Shown: positions 5,168-15,182 of the stretch, one piece after another | Position numbering within the stretch: the first letter of the stretch is position 1 | How the letters are laid out: each line of letters starts with the position of its first letter | From: an uncultured Bacteroidales bacterium | GTDB taxonomy: Bacteria > Bacteroidota > Bacteroidia > Bacteroidales > Bacteroidaceae | Assembly (NCBI GenBank): GCA_945836755.1 | Contig: CAMAMB010000022.1 | Span: forward strand, 1-32,111 | Reading direction: 5' to 3' | DNA length: 32,111 bases | The notes under the pieces: model-generated | Database searches by the model: none | The model's input: only the letters and a program-made list of their open reading frames with translations | What the model was told of the DNA's origin: nothing | Made by a program: the position numbers and the translations under genes

Positions 5168-7366
5168 TCAAGGGGCTGAGGTGGCGGGCGAAAGGGGATA
5201 GACAAAGCTGCCTTCGTAACGCAGCAGGTGGCAGGCTATGCCCTGGGCGAGGCACACCTCGGCGATGGAGGCCGAGCGTCTGGCCGAACAGCCGGCAGCC
5301 ACTATAATCTGCTCGGGGCGATAGAGGCGGAGCAGGCGCTTGATGCCCATCTTGCATCTTGGAGTGACCACCAGCAGTCGGACCGGCAGAGGGCTGGCCG
5401 GCAGGTATGAGCGGTATGTCGAGTCGGGCAGGGCGATGGTCATCCCGCCAAAGGCCATGCAGTGGTTGCTGCGGTACAGACGGTGGTCGGTGTAGCCTTC
5501 GGCGACGGCAAGTGGAGGTGAAAGGTGGAGAGGCTGCCACACATGCTCCCTGACATAGTCTAACTGTGACGCAAGGCCGTGGGCTGCAGGGGCAGCATCC
5601 TTATGGGGTATGGTCACGAGGTACGAGGTGGAGGCATTGGCTATGAAGTGGAGTGCCGTCACGCCCGATGTGGCATAGATTACTATCTGAGGGGTGAGGC
5701 GCTGCGGCCTGCGGCTATAAGTCTCGCTCGCAATGGCTACGGCGAAACAGACCGCTGCGGCCACCGGCATCCACCGTCGCCACCGCAGCAACCACCGGCC
5801 CAGCAGCAGGCAACCACCGAGACTTGCCGCCGCGATGGTGAGGGGCGCAAGGTAGACGTGAAGGCTGCTGCCCGGCAGTAGTGACAGCCACTCTAACCCT
5901 CGGAGCAACCCACTGCAGAACCACTCCATCCAGGGGCTCAGAATGCCCCCGAACCCAGGCACAATGAGAAAGAGCAGCGAAGAAACCAGCAGGACGGCGG
6001 TGGCCGGCACAGCAATGAGGTTGCCCACCAAGGTATAGGGCGTGAGGTTATGAAAGTAGAGGAGCAGCCAGGGCATGGTGGCCATGACGGCACTCAGGGT
6101 GACGGTGAGGAAGGGCAGCAGGTGGCGGTTGGCCATCGTGACACAGGCATGGATGCCCCTCACGAAGGCACAGAACGCCCGCCCCCTGAAGCGCGGCGGG
6201 TGGAGATAGTAGTGCTGCCAGCGTGGAGAGAGGGTGAGCCGAAGCCCGGCCCATAGGTGGCGTTGGAAGAAGAGGATGCCGGCCACTGCCGAGAAGGAGA
6301 GCCGGAAGCCCACGTCGAAGAGGGCCAGCGGCTGTGTGACGAGGATGAGGAGGGCCGCTATGAGAAGGTTCTGCATGCTGTCCACTTGCCTGAAGAGGCA
6401 GCGTGTGAGCTGGAGGCAGGTGAGCATCAGGGCGGCCCGCCATAGCGAGAAGGCTGCCCCCGTGAGCAGGACGAAGCCCCAAAGGGTGGCCATCAACAGA
6501 AGGCTGGCTCCCACAAAGACGGCATGGCGACGCTTGAAATGCAGGAGAAACAGCTGGAAGAAGCCAAAGAGGATGCTCAGATGGAGGCCTGAGAGGGCCA
6601 GCACGTGCGACACTCCGCTGTCGCTGAAGAGGGCCTTGGTGTGTGGCGTGAGTAGGGAACGGTCGCCTAAGCTCATGGCGCAGACCACGGCGAGGGTCTC
6701 TCCTTGAAGATGATCGGCAAAACGGCCGGCCAGTCGCTGCCGTAGGCGCAGCATCTTGAGCCTCAGTGGCAGAGGTCCGGTGTAACCGGTCTCTTTCCAC
6801 TGTGAAGCCGCGACAAAGGCGGTGCCGCTCAGGCTGTGGGTCAGCAGATAGTGGCGGTAGCTGAAGGAGGAGGGTAGCTTCTCCTCGTGGGGCAGCTTGA
6901 TGGCGGTTCGAAAGTAGAGGTAGTTGCCGGGAAGAGGCGGCGTGGGATGGGCCTGCAGGCTGAGGCGCACCTTGCGGCCCGCTGTGTCTCCATGAAGCAG
7001 CGCGACGTCGACCGTTACCTTATCGCTGTCTTGACGTGCCACGCGCTCTACCTGCCCAACGTAGGCGGCCGGTGTGGCCGGCCAGCTCACGAGCGACTGT
7101 TCGTAGGCTTCATGGCAGAGCAGGCCGCCTATGGCCATGATGGCCGCACCGGCTGTCGCCCGGGCCACGTGGGCCGCACGAAGTGCATAACCAATAAGGG
7201 TAGCCACTGCCAGTGTGCCGGCAATGGCTACCCATAGATTGGTCGTTATGATGTCAAAGAGATAGTGCCCCGCCAGAATGCCCATGATGAGCAGCGCTAC
7301 CGTAGGGAGGAGCGTAACTTGTTTCGAGAGGGTGGGAGAGGGTAGATGAAAGGTTACACGAAACAA
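5168..7366 (-). CDS. comEC: ComEC/Rec2 DNA-uptake channel
   Basis: An inner-membrane channel that passes single-stranded DNA into the cytoplasm during natural transformation. The 732 residues comprise two N-terminal membrane segments (about 19-60), a soluble OB-like domain (about 95-190), the Competence domain (about 220-490) with the hallmark SHVLALSGLH (residues 253-262), and several more membrane segments. The C-terminal part (about 555-732) lies where many ComEC proteins carry a metallo-beta-lactamase-like nuclease domain, but it has no HxHxDH motif, so nuclease activity is unlikely. The only in-frame start that keeps the first membrane helix is TTG at 7366; the first ATG (7285) would cut into that helix. 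The gene lies 68 bases after gpsA and runs into the HhH gene. Confidence 0.9.
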   Translation of the reverse strand: MFRVTFHLPSPTLSKQVTLLPTVALLIMGILAGHYLFDIITTNLWVAIAGTLAVATLIGYALRAAHVARATAGAAIMAIGGLLCHEAYEQSLVSWPATPAAYVGQVERVARQDSDKVTVDVALLHGDTAGRKVRLSLQAHPTPPLPGNYLYFRTAIKLPHEEKLPSSFSYRHYLLTHSLSGTAFVAASQWKETGYTGPLPLRLKMLRLRQRLAGRFADHLQGETLAVVCAMSLGDRSLLTPHTKALFSDSGVSHVLALSGLHLSILFGFFQLFLLHFKRRHAVFVGASLLLMATLWGFVLLTGAAFSLWRAALMLTCLQLTRCLFRQVDSMQNLLIAALLILVTQPLALFDVGFRLSFSAVAGILFFQRHLWAGLRLTLSPRWQHYYLHPPRFRGRAFCAFVRGIHACVTMANRHLLPFLTVTLSAVMATMPWLLLYFHNLTPYTLVGNLIAVPATAVLLVSSLLFLIVPGFGGILSPWMEWFCSGLLRGLEWLSLLPGSSLHVYLAPLTIAAASLGGCLLLGRWLLRWRRWMPVAAAVCFAVAIASETYSRRPQRLTPQIVIYATSGVTALHFIANASTSYLVTIPHKDAAPAAHGLASQLDYVREHVWQPLHLSPPLAVAEGYTDHRLYRSNHCMAFGGMTIALPDSTYRSYLPASPLPVRLLVVTPRCKMGIKRLLRLYRPEQIIVAAGCSARRSASIAEVCLAQGIACHLLRYEGSFVYPLSPATSAP

Positions 7367-7434
7367 CGGCGGTCAGAGGTTTAGATGTGCGCTGAGGAGT
7401 AGGGCTGCAGCGTGGATGGCGCGGCGGTCGGTGG

Positions 7435-8430
7435 CTATCTGAATGACTCGGTGAGGAGCTTAATCTCGATGTGTGGCGAGATGCGCTCATAGAGTATGTT
7501 GTAGACGGCATCGAGTATGGGCATGTTGACGAGGTAGTGTCGGTTGATGTCCTTCATACATTTGGTGCCATAGTATCCTTCGGCGATCATCTCCATTTCT
7601 ATCTGTGCCGACTTGACGCTGTACCCTTTTCCTATCATGGTGCCGAAGACGCGGTTGCGTGAGAAGTTGGAGTATCCGGTGACGAGCAGGTCGCCGAGGT
7701 AGACGCTGTCGTAGACCATGCGGTCGATGGGGTAGACGGCTCTGAGAAAGCGGTTAGTCTCCTGCACGGCATTGGCCATGAGCACACTCTGGAAGTTGTC
7801 GCCGTACTTGAGGCCGTTGCAGATGCCGGCCGCGATGGCGTACACGTTCTTGAGCACCGAGGCATATTCTATGCCGATTACGTCGCTCGAGGTCTTGGTC
7901 TTGACGTAGTGGGAGGCGAGGGTGTCGGCCAGCGCCTGGGCCTTATTTTGGTCGATGCAGCCCACGGTGAGATAGGTCAGGCGGCTGAGCGCCACTTCTT
8001 CGGCATGGCTGGGCCCGCCGAGCACGCCCAGGTTTTCGTCGGGCACATTGTAGACCTGGCGGAAAAACTCTGAGCAAACGAGGTTTTCGTCGGGCACAAT
8101 GCCCTTGATGGCCGTCACGATGAGGTTGTTATGAAGTTTCACCTTCAGCTTCTTCAGGTGGTTCTTCAAGTAGGGAGAGGGGGTGACGAAGAGCATGGTG
8201 TGGCACTCGCGGGCTGCCTCGTTGATGTCGGAGGTGAAGGTGATGCGCGAGGGGTCGAAGTGCACGCTCGTCAGGTAGGAGGGGTTATGCTCTAACCGTT
8301 TGAATTCCTCTATTGTATCGGGCCTTCGCATATACCACCAAATGTGGTCTACGCTTTCGAGCAACATTTTCGCAATGGCAGTAGCCCAGCTACCGCTGCC
8401 CATTACTACTATGTTTCCTAAGTCATACAT
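7435..8430 (-). CDS. gpsA: Glycerol-3-phosphate dehydrogenase [NAD(P)+]
   Basis: Reduces dihydroxyacetone phosphate to sn-glycerol 3-phosphate, the backbone precursor of phospholipids. The 331 residues begin MYDLGNIVVMGSGSWATA, with the dinucleotide-binding GSGSWA at 11-16. The substrate motif GGPSHAEEVA is at 138-147, the probable catalytic Lys194 lies in SVLKNVYAIAAG, and the family signature GDLLVTGYSNFSRNR is at 246-260. The ATG at 8428-8430 was chosen because the Rossmann strand begins right after it. A longer frame to 8502 adds 24 unconserved residues and crosses the foot of an intergenic stem-loop. It follows lysS by 133 bases on the same strand, a pairing common in Bacteroidales. Confidence 0.95.
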   Translation of the reverse strand: MYDLGNIVVMGSGSWATAIAKMLLESVDHIWWYMRRPDTIEEFKRLEHNPSYLTSVHFDPSRITFTSDINEAARECHTMLFVTPSPYLKNHLKKLKVKLHNNLIVTAIKGIVPDENLVCSEFFRQVYNVPDENLGVLGGPSHAEEVALSRLTYLTVGCIDQNKAQALADTLASHYVKTKTSSDVIGIEYASVLKNVYAIAAGICNGLKYGDNFQSVLMANAVQETNRFLRAVYPIDRMVYDSVYLGDLLVTGYSNFSRNRVFGTMIGKGYSVKSAQIEMEMIAEGYYGTKCMKDINRHYLVNMPILDAVYNILYERISPHIEIKLLTESFR

Positions 8431-8497
8431 GCGGTGAGGAGAACTTGGGAGTTGAGGGGGGAGGTGTGAGAATGACTCTGCTTGTGACAAACAGAAT

Positions 8498-8550
8498 AGC
8501 ACTATATCCCGACGCTACGGATGGCCGTTGGTGCGTAGGGGTATAGTGCT
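8498..8550 (-). other. Stem-loop between lysS and gpsA
   Basis: AGCACTATA (8498-8506) pairs with TATAGTGCT (8542-8550). After one bulged T, three more G-C pairs follow (8508-8510 with 8539-8541), and an inner helix CTACG (8515-8519) with CGTAG (8534-8538). It starts 13 bases after the lysS stop. There is no T-run beyond it on the minus strand, so it could be a leaky terminator or an RNA-processing or stability element between the two genes. Confidence 0.5.
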
Positions 8551-8563
8551 GTGAGAGTGCCGA

Positions 8564-10288
8564 TTAGTCTAAGTCCCACGCTTCGATATCCTGAAGGGTG
8601 GGCTTGGGGATTTCGAGCTTGTACTTCTTGATGACCTCGACAATCTGTTGTAGCAGCTTCTGAGCCTTGACGTCTTTGAGGTCAGACACAAGGTAGTAGC
8701 CAATCTTCCGGAGCACGGGTATCAGCTCCTGGGGTATGTGGGCGGCGGTGTAGGCGGCGTCGTTGTCGCGGGGTGCCTTCTTCTCGGGTCGCATCTGCGG
8801 GAAGAGGAGCACTTCTTGTATCTGGGTCTGTCCTGTCATGAGCATAACGAGGCGGTCGATGCCGATGCCGATGCCCGATGTGGGGGGCATGCCGTATTGC
8901 AAGGCTCTGAGGAAGTCCTGGTCGATGAACATGGCTTCGTCGTCGCCTTTTTCAGAGAGGCGAAGCTGGTCTTGGAAGCGTTCTTCCTGGTCGATGGGGT
9001 CATTGAGCTCGGAATAGGCGTTGGCGAGTTCTTTGCCGTTGACCATGAGTTCGAAGCGCTCGGTGAGGGTCGGGTTGTCGCGGTGTTTCTTGGTGAGGGG
9101 CGACATCTCGATGGGGTAGTCGGTGATGAAGGTGGGCTGTATGTACGTGCCTTCGCAGTACTGGCCGAAGATTTCGTCTATCAGCTTGCCTTTGCCCATG
9201 GTGTCGTCTATCTCTACGTCGAGCTGCTGACAGATCTGGCGTATCTCGTCTTCGCTCTTGCCGTTGAGGTCGTGGCCGGTCTTCTCTTTGATGGCCTCGA
9301 GTATGGGGAGACGGCGGAAGGGGGCTTTGAAGCTGATGGTCTTGCCGTCAACCTGGCTTTCGGGCTTGCCATTGACGGCGATGCAGATGCGTTCGAGGAG
9401 CTGCTCGGTGAAGCGCATCATCCAGTTGTAATCTTTGTACTGGACGTAGAGCTCCATGCAGGTAAACTCGGGGTTATGGCTGCGGTCCATGCCTTCGTTG
9501 CGGAAGTTCTTGCCTATCTCGTAGACACCTTCAAAGCCGCCCACGATGAGGCGTTTGAGGTAGAGCTCGGTGGCTATGCGCAAGTAGAGGTCGACGTTGA
9601 GCGAGTTGTGGTGGGTGATGAAGGGGCGTGCGCTTGCGCCTCCGGGGATGGGCTGGAGGATGGGGGTCTCTACTTCGGTGTAGCCGGCTTCGTCAAACAC
9701 TTGGCGCATGGTCTTGATGACGAGGCTGCGCTTGAGGAAGATGTCTTTGACCGCAGGGTTGACGAGAAGGTCCACATAGCGCTGCCGGTAGCGCAGTTCG
9801 GGATCGTTGAAGGCATCGTAGGTGACGCCGTCCTTCTCCTTGACCACGGGCAGGGGGCGGAGGCTCTTTGAAAGGAGAACGAGCTCGTGGGCATGAACTG
9901 AAATCTCGCCGGTCTGGGTGCGGAACACAAAACCCTTCACGCCGATGAAGTCGCCCAGGTCGAGCAGCTTCTTGAAGAGGCTGTTGTAGAGGGTCTTGTC
10001 GTCGCCGGGGCAAAGGTCGTCGCGGGTGATGTACACCTGGATGCGGCCTTTAGAGTCCATCAATTCGGCGAAGCTGGCCTTGCCCATTACTCGGCGGCTC
10101 ATCAAGCGGCCGGCAATGGTTACCTGGCGGGGCTCGGCTTCGTCGTCAGAGAATTGTGACTTGATGTCGTCGCTGTAGGCATTGACGGGATACTCGTCGG
10201 CGGGATAGGGGTTGATACCCAACGTGCGCAGTTCCTCAAGTGAGGTGCGTCGTTGTATTTCTTGTTCGCTAAGCTCTAAGATGTTCAT
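8564..10288 (-). CDS. lysS: Lysyl-tRNA synthetase, class II
   Basis: Charges tRNA-Lys with lysine. The 574-residue protein has an N-terminal anticodon-binding OB fold (about 55-165) and a class II catalytic core with motif 2 ([21 protein letters not shown] region) and motif 3 ([15 protein letters not shown]). After the usual end of bacterial LysRS ([11 protein letters not shown]) there is an extra segment of about 70 residues ([20 protein letters not shown] to EAWDLD) of the kind found in Bacteroidota enzymes. The ATG at 10,286-10,288 ([14 protein letters not shown]) was preferred over the longer frame to 10,330, whose 14 extra residues are not family-like. A -7 element TAACTTTG lies about 110 bases upstream. 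It heads the lysS-gpsA-comEC-HhH-ogt run. Confidence 0.96.
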   Translation of the reverse strand: MNILELSEQEIQRRTSLEELRTLGINPYPADEYPVNAYSDDIKSQFSDDEAEPRQVTIAGRLMSRRVMGKASFAELMDSKGRIQVYITRDDLCPGDDKTLYNSLFKKLLDLGDFIGVKGFVFRTQTGEISVHAHELVLLSKSLRPLPVVKEKDGVTYDAFNDPELRYRQRYVDLLVNPAVKDIFLKRSLVIKTMRQVFDEAGYTEVETPILQPIPGGASARPFITHHNSLNVDLYLRIATELYLKRLIVGGFEGVYEIGKNFRNEGMDRSHNPEFTCMELYVQYKDYNWMMRFTEQLLERICIAVNGKPESQVDGKTISFKAPFRRLPILEAIKEKTGHDLNGKSEDEIRQICQQLDVEIDDTMGKGKLIDEIFGQYCEGTYIQPTFITDYPIEMSPLTKKHRDNPTLTERFELMVNGKELANAYSELNDPIDQEERFQDQLRLSEKGDDEAMFIDQDFLRALQYGMPPTSGIGIGIDRLVMLMTGQTQIQEVLLFPQMRPEKKAPRDNDAAYTAAHIPQELIPVLRKIGYYLVSDLKDVKAQKLLQQIVEVIKKYKLEIPKPTLQDIEAWDLD

Positions 10289-10398
10289 GCGTGTGTGCGA
10301 TAGAAAGGGGATGGTGAGGTGGGGCAGCATGTAGTGTTAGTACCTTCGAGGCCACGGCCATAGAAGGGTGGCAGGGGTCACCTACATGAACTGCGCAG

Positions 10399-10406
10399 CA
10401 AAGTTA
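10399..10406 (-). promoter_or_regulatory. -7 promoter element for lysS
   Basis: On the minus strand the bases read TAACTTTG, a match to the Bacteroidota -7 consensus TAnnTTTG. It lies 111 bases upstream of the lysS ATG. No convincing TTTG -33 partner is visible at the expected 19-21-base distance. Confidence 0.55.
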
Positions 10407-10547
10407 CAATTTTCCAATCAGATACCTTCCTCTCTCTGTAGAAACTTCATATTTCACCCCCCCGGATAGCCAGAGGGGCGGCTTCTTCGTGAGGGGCGTG
10501 ACGTGTGGCGGAGGGGCAGGGCAACATTGGGAAACGCCTGTGACGCC

Positions 10548-10651
10548 ACATGGACTTTGAGACAACTGGAAGCATCCCAGGAAAAACTGGAAGCATCCCA
10601 GGAAAAACTGGAAGCATTGCCGTTAAAACTGGAAGCATTGCCGTTTCGGCG
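10548..10651 (-). repeat. 21-nt-period repeat array, inverted relative to the others
   Basis: Two identical 21-base units occupy 10,568-10,588 and 10,589-10,609 (GGAAGCATCCC then AGGAAAAACT). Two degenerate units follow at 10,610-10,630 and 10,631-10,651 (GGAAGCATTGCCGTT...), and a worn partial unit precedes them (10,548-10,567). Read on the minus strand the unit contains AGTTTTTCCT, the same core as the arrays at 981, 21,319 and 32,016. The GCATTGC variant also occurs at 983-990. Confidence 0.85.
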
Positions 10652-10774
10652 GGGCTGCCTCCGGTGGTGGAGGGCGAGGGGCGGTGAAGATGTGGCCGGC
10701 GCGCCGCCCTGTGTAAGATGGGTGGAAGGGCTGCTTTCTTATACGTTGTGTAAGTTGCAAAATATACTTACACA

Positions 10775-10860
10775 CCTTGCACTACCTCTGTATGTATCAG
10801 ACATACAGCATGTTGCAATGTAGCATTTGGCGCGCCCACCTGCCATGAATGTAGCATTTG
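10775..10860 (+). repeat. Dispersed noncoding element, copy B
   Basis: It aligns with 1,230-1,316 over its whole length: CCTTGCACT at one end, CCACCTGCCA and AATGTAGCATT at the other, and a diverged middle. The internal ATGTAGCATTT is repeated (10,819-10,829 and 10,849-10,859). No coding frame is shared between the copies. TATGTATCAGACATACA inside this copy can form a small hairpin. Confidence 0.65.
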
Positions 10861-11025
10861 ACCGCAAGCGACGGCTATCTGCTGTCGCTGCGGCCGACGT
10901 GACATGGCCGACGTGACATGGCTGTGAGGCTACTGTGCAAGACGCCTCATGGAAGCTGCCGCGCTCGCCTTGTACGGGACGTAGAAGTGGCAGACAATTG
11001 TAGGGGCAGTGTAAGGTGTAAAAGA

Positions 11026-11054
11026 AAATGCAGCACGCGTGAAGTGCTGCATTT
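11026..11054 (-). terminator. Rho-independent terminator after the nitroreductase
   Basis: An 11-bp perfect stem (AAATGCAGCAC 11,026-11,036 with 11,044-11,054, 7-base loop). On the minus strand it is followed by TTTTCTTTTAC, a proper U-rich tail. It lies 66 bases past the nitroreductase stop and closes the lon-to-nitroreductase block. Confidence 0.85.
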
Positions 11055-11119
11055 CAGCTATTTAATGATAATGTGCAAGATGTGGCAGAAGATCCGGAGC
11101 AAAAATATTATCCCGGTGC

Positions 11120-11848
11120 TTATTCTTGCCAAAATCCCTGCTGGCGGAGGGCGGCCAGGAGCTCGGCCGACATGGCCCGGCAGTCGTTGGCGGTGTAGCG
11201 TATGTCGGTGAAGATTTGTGCCAGTGTCTCTGTGCCGTTGATGCGCACGAACTCTTGGTTCTCGGGCAGTTGCTCCTTAGCTGTGTAATCGCGGTCGATG
11301 GTGGCGGGTGTGACGGGCCGGTAGGTCTCATCGTGGCGATAGGCCGTCAGTGGCAGGCGGTCGGTGGGGGAAGGGTCTTCGTCGGGCCATCCGAGGGTGA
11401 TGGTGGCTACGGGCATGACCAGCGGGGGCAGGGCGAGCAGTCGGATGAGGGTGCGAGGCTGGTAGATGGTAGTGCCGAGGAAGCAGAGTCCGAGGCCGCG
11501 GGCTTCGGCCAGGTCGCAAAAGCGCTGGCAGAAGAGGAGGGCGTCGGTGGCTGCATTCTGGAAGGAGAGCAGGTTGTCGTAGCCCGGGTGACCCTGGCGT
11601 TGGAGGGCCCAGGCGGTGGTGCGATGGTAGTCGGCGCAGAAGGTCAGCACGACGGGAGCTTGCGTCACCATGGGTTGGTTGAAGTGGGCCGGTGCCAGCT
11701 GTTGCTTCATCTCTTGGCTGCGGGTGACCACTACGCTGTAGAGTTGCAGGTTGCCCATGGTCTGGGTGCGGGCTGCCTGGCTGAGCAGGTCGTTGAGCAG
11801 GTCGTCGCTGACGTCCTGGGTGGTGTATTTCCTGATGGTCTTTCTCAT
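11120..11848 (-). CDS. Nitroreductase family protein (FMN-dependent)
   Basis: A 242-residue protein of the nitroreductase fold, probably a cytoplasmic flavoprotein that reduces nitroaromatics, quinones or similar substrates with NAD(P)H. Family features are the start RKTIRKYTTQDVSDDLL (FMN phosphate-binding arginines), ARTQTMGNLQLYSVVV (about 26-41), the NAATDALLFCQRFCDLAEARGLGLCFLGT helix and loop (about 97-125), and ITLGWPDEDPSPTDRLPL near 171-188, a usual late motif. It resembles the NfsA-like oxygen-insensitive group more than the short NfsB group, but the substrate cannot be told. The ATG at 11,848 is 24 bases after the upstream gene's stop, so the two are likely co-transcribed. Confidence 0.88.
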   Translation of the reverse strand: MRKTIRKYTTQDVSDDLLNDLLSQAARTQTMGNLQLYSVVVTRSQEMKQQLAPAHFNQPMVTQAPVVLTFCADYHRTTAWALQRQGHPGYDNLLSFQNAATDALLFCQRFCDLAEARGLGLCFLGTTIYQPRTLIRLLALPPLVMPVATITLGWPDEDPSPTDRLPLTAYRHDETYRPVTPATIDRDYTAKEQLPENQEFVRINGTETLAQIFTDIRYTANDCRAMSAELLAALRQQGFWQE

Positions 11849-11872
11849 GGTGAGGGGATGGTTGGTGGTGGT

Positions 11873-13369
11873 TTACCTGGGGCGCATGGTGACCTGGAGA
11901 AGGCCGCCGCGCAGGAGCTGGCTGTCGGCGATCAAGGGCTGCTCGAGCCGGTTGCCGTTGAACTTGGGCTGTGCGGCGTCGACATGGTGGGGAGCGTTGC
12001 CGCGTGTGTGGAAGATGAAGCGGCGGTTGCCTGAATAGTAGAGTGTGGCTACGTTGAACATGGGGCGGTGTATGCGGAGCCCTTCTTGGGAGGGGCGTAG
12101 CCCTATGGCGTTGAGCAGGTACCAGGCTGTATGGGGCAGGGTGAGGATGGCGGCATTGTCGCCCGCGATGAAGGCTTGTGTGTGAGCGCGTAGCAGACTG
12201 TCGGTGGCGGCCGGCGAGGCGTCGGCGTGGAGCGTGTCGGGGTAGTGGCGCAGGAGGGTGGCTACGAGGGCTTCGGCGGAGGCTGTTTCCCGTTTTGAGG
12301 TCAGGCTGCGCAGGTGGCTGAGGGCGGTGAAGAAGCCGGTGCGGAGCGCTGCGTCGAGGGTGCCCACCTCAATGATGCCGGCCCAGGGGTCTTCAGGCGT
12401 TTGCGGCGTCTGTGGCCGGACGTGTCCGCCCATGTGGCCGGTGGCTCTGTGTGGCCGGTGGCGGCTGCGGTTGGCGGCTGCGGGCCTGGTGGCCGGTGAG
12501 GGAGTGCTGCTGTCGTCTTGACGAGGGCTGTCTTGCCGGCTTTCCTGCTGTTGGGCCTTGGCCCAGGCTTCTTTTAAAGGGTCGGCGGGGCGCTTGCGCC
12601 GGTTGTCGGCAAAGTGGCGAGCCGGCTGTCGGCCGCAGAGGGCGAAGTAGGCAGCGTCGGAGCTGTGGGCAGATACGGCTGTCTCTACGGTGAGGGGCTC
12701 GTGGGCCGCGAGGTCGAAGGTGAAGGCCACTTTGTAGCGCGCCTCGGCGGTGCCGTCGCTGAGCTTCACCTTCTCCTTGCGTATGTTGAAGGTCTTGAAG
12801 GGGTGGGAGAAGCGGGTGAAGAGGTATTCGTCGGGGGCTGTGGCTGCTCCGATGTAGCTACGCTTGTGGGCGCGAACGGTGCGGCGGTCTATGAAGTCCA
12901 TCTCCATGTCGTCGCAACCTTCGCCGGTGGCGCTGTGGTCAAGGTCGATGAGAAAGCCTTTCTCCGAGGTGGTGTCAGGATAGTGGCAGACGAAGGTGGC
13001 GCGGTTGTCGCGGTAGTCAATCTCTGTCTGCACCTTGTAGCGCTGCAGGAGGGCTGATATGTGTCCGGTGGCAGGGTTGTGGCGAAGGTTGTCGCAACCT
13101 GTGGCATAGGCCATGAACTGCGTGGAGTCCTTCTCGCCGATGTAGAGCCAGATGGGGTCGCCGAGGAACGGCATGTGGAGAAAGCCGGTACGCCCATCCT
13201 CGCCCGAGGACAGGAGGAAGCCGCTCAGCAGACGGTCGTCGTAGGGGGCGTAAGGGCTGTCGGCGGCGTGGAGGCGCGTCAGAGGACGGAGCGAGCCGTC
13301 CGTCAGGCGTTGTGCGTGGAGCGAGAGGGGCAGGAGGGCGAGTAGGAGAAGGAGGAGATGGCGGGGCAT
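11873..13369 (-). CDS. GH92-like secreted protein lacking the catalytic domain
   Basis: A 498-residue protein with signal peptide (MPRHLLLLLLALLPLSLHAQ). Residues about 20-255 look like the N-terminal beta domain of family 92 alpha-mannosidases: GFLHMPFLGDPIWLYIG, SHPFKTFNIRKEK and AVSAHSSDAAYFALCG. LKEAWAKAQ (265-273) corresponds to the family's KAAWNKAL helix. A low-complexity linker rich in Gln, Ser, Pro and His (about 274-330) comes next, then IIEVGTLDAALRTGFFTALSHL, which matches the start of the helical domain. From there it jumps to GDNAAILTLPHTAWYLLNAIGL and a C-terminal sheet (FNGNRLEQPLI, LLRGGLLQVTM) as in GH92. About 250-300 residues carrying the catalytic acid and base are absent (full enzymes are about 750), so it is probably non-enzymatic. 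The assignment rests on motif similarity read by eye. Confidence 0.7.
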   Translation of the reverse strand: MPRHLLLLLLALLPLSLHAQRLTDGSLRPLTRLHAADSPYAPYDDRLLSGFLLSSGEDGRTGFLHMPFLGDPIWLYIGEKDSTQFMAYATGCDNLRHNPATGHISALLQRYKVQTEIDYRDNRATFVCHYPDTTSEKGFLIDLDHSATGEGCDDMEMDFIDRRTVRAHKRSYIGAATAPDEYLFTRFSHPFKTFNIRKEKVKLSDGTAEARYKVAFTFDLAAHEPLTVETAVSAHSSDAAYFALCGRQPARHFADNRRKRPADPLKEAWAKAQQQESRQDSPRQDDSSTPSPATRPAAANRSRHRPHRATGHMGGHVRPQTPQTPEDPWAGIIEVGTLDAALRTGFFTALSHLRSLTSKRETASAEALVATLLRHYPDTLHADASPAATDSLLRAHTQAFIAGDNAAILTLPHTAWYLLNAIGLRPSQEGLRIHRPMFNVATLYYSGNRRFIFHTRGNAPHHVDAAQPKFNGNRLEQPLIADSQLLRGGLLQVTMRPR

Positions 13370-13454
13370 GATGAGCGGGAGGGGTGGAGGGAGAGGATAG
13401 ACGCGGTGGCGGGGACGGGGCGAGGCAGGGCGGGCATCTCTCGCGGTGTGGCCG

Positions 13455-15104
<1,650 letters not shown>

Positions 15105-15129
15105 GGTGTGTGGGTATGATAAAAGTCAT

Positions 15130-15161
15130 AGCCCCGTGGGCGCAGACTTGCACGCGGGGCT
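15130..15161 (-). terminator. Terminator-like stem-loop ahead of the helicase gene
   Basis: AGCCCCG (15,130-15,136) pairs with CGGGGCT (15,155-15,161), with two more pairs after a 2-base bulge. On the minus strand it is followed by ATGACTTTTATC, 26 bases before the helicase ATG. It may partly end LptF/G transcripts or mask the helicase start region. Confidence 0.55.
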
Positions 15162-15182
15162 GTGAGGGTTGATGTCAATGAT

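Larger units (their letters stand above)
10407..11025. other. Gene-free interval between nitroreductase terminator and lysS
   Basis: I see no credible gene here. The only frames (such as 10,503-10,823 plus and 10,918-11,211 plus) run through repeats or low-complexity sequence. The interval holds a 21-nt repeat array, the second copy of the dispersed element and the word TGTGTAAGATGG (10,709-10,720), listed separately. A short tandem duplication (GGCCGACGTGACAT) lies near 10,891-10,920. Confidence 0.5.

Noticed and set aside
5161-5205. Upstream start for the HhH outer-membrane protein
   Set aside because: It would overlap the end of comEC by 38 bases and place a Pro-rich stretch before the signal peptide. 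The ATG at 5,160 gives a normal layout.
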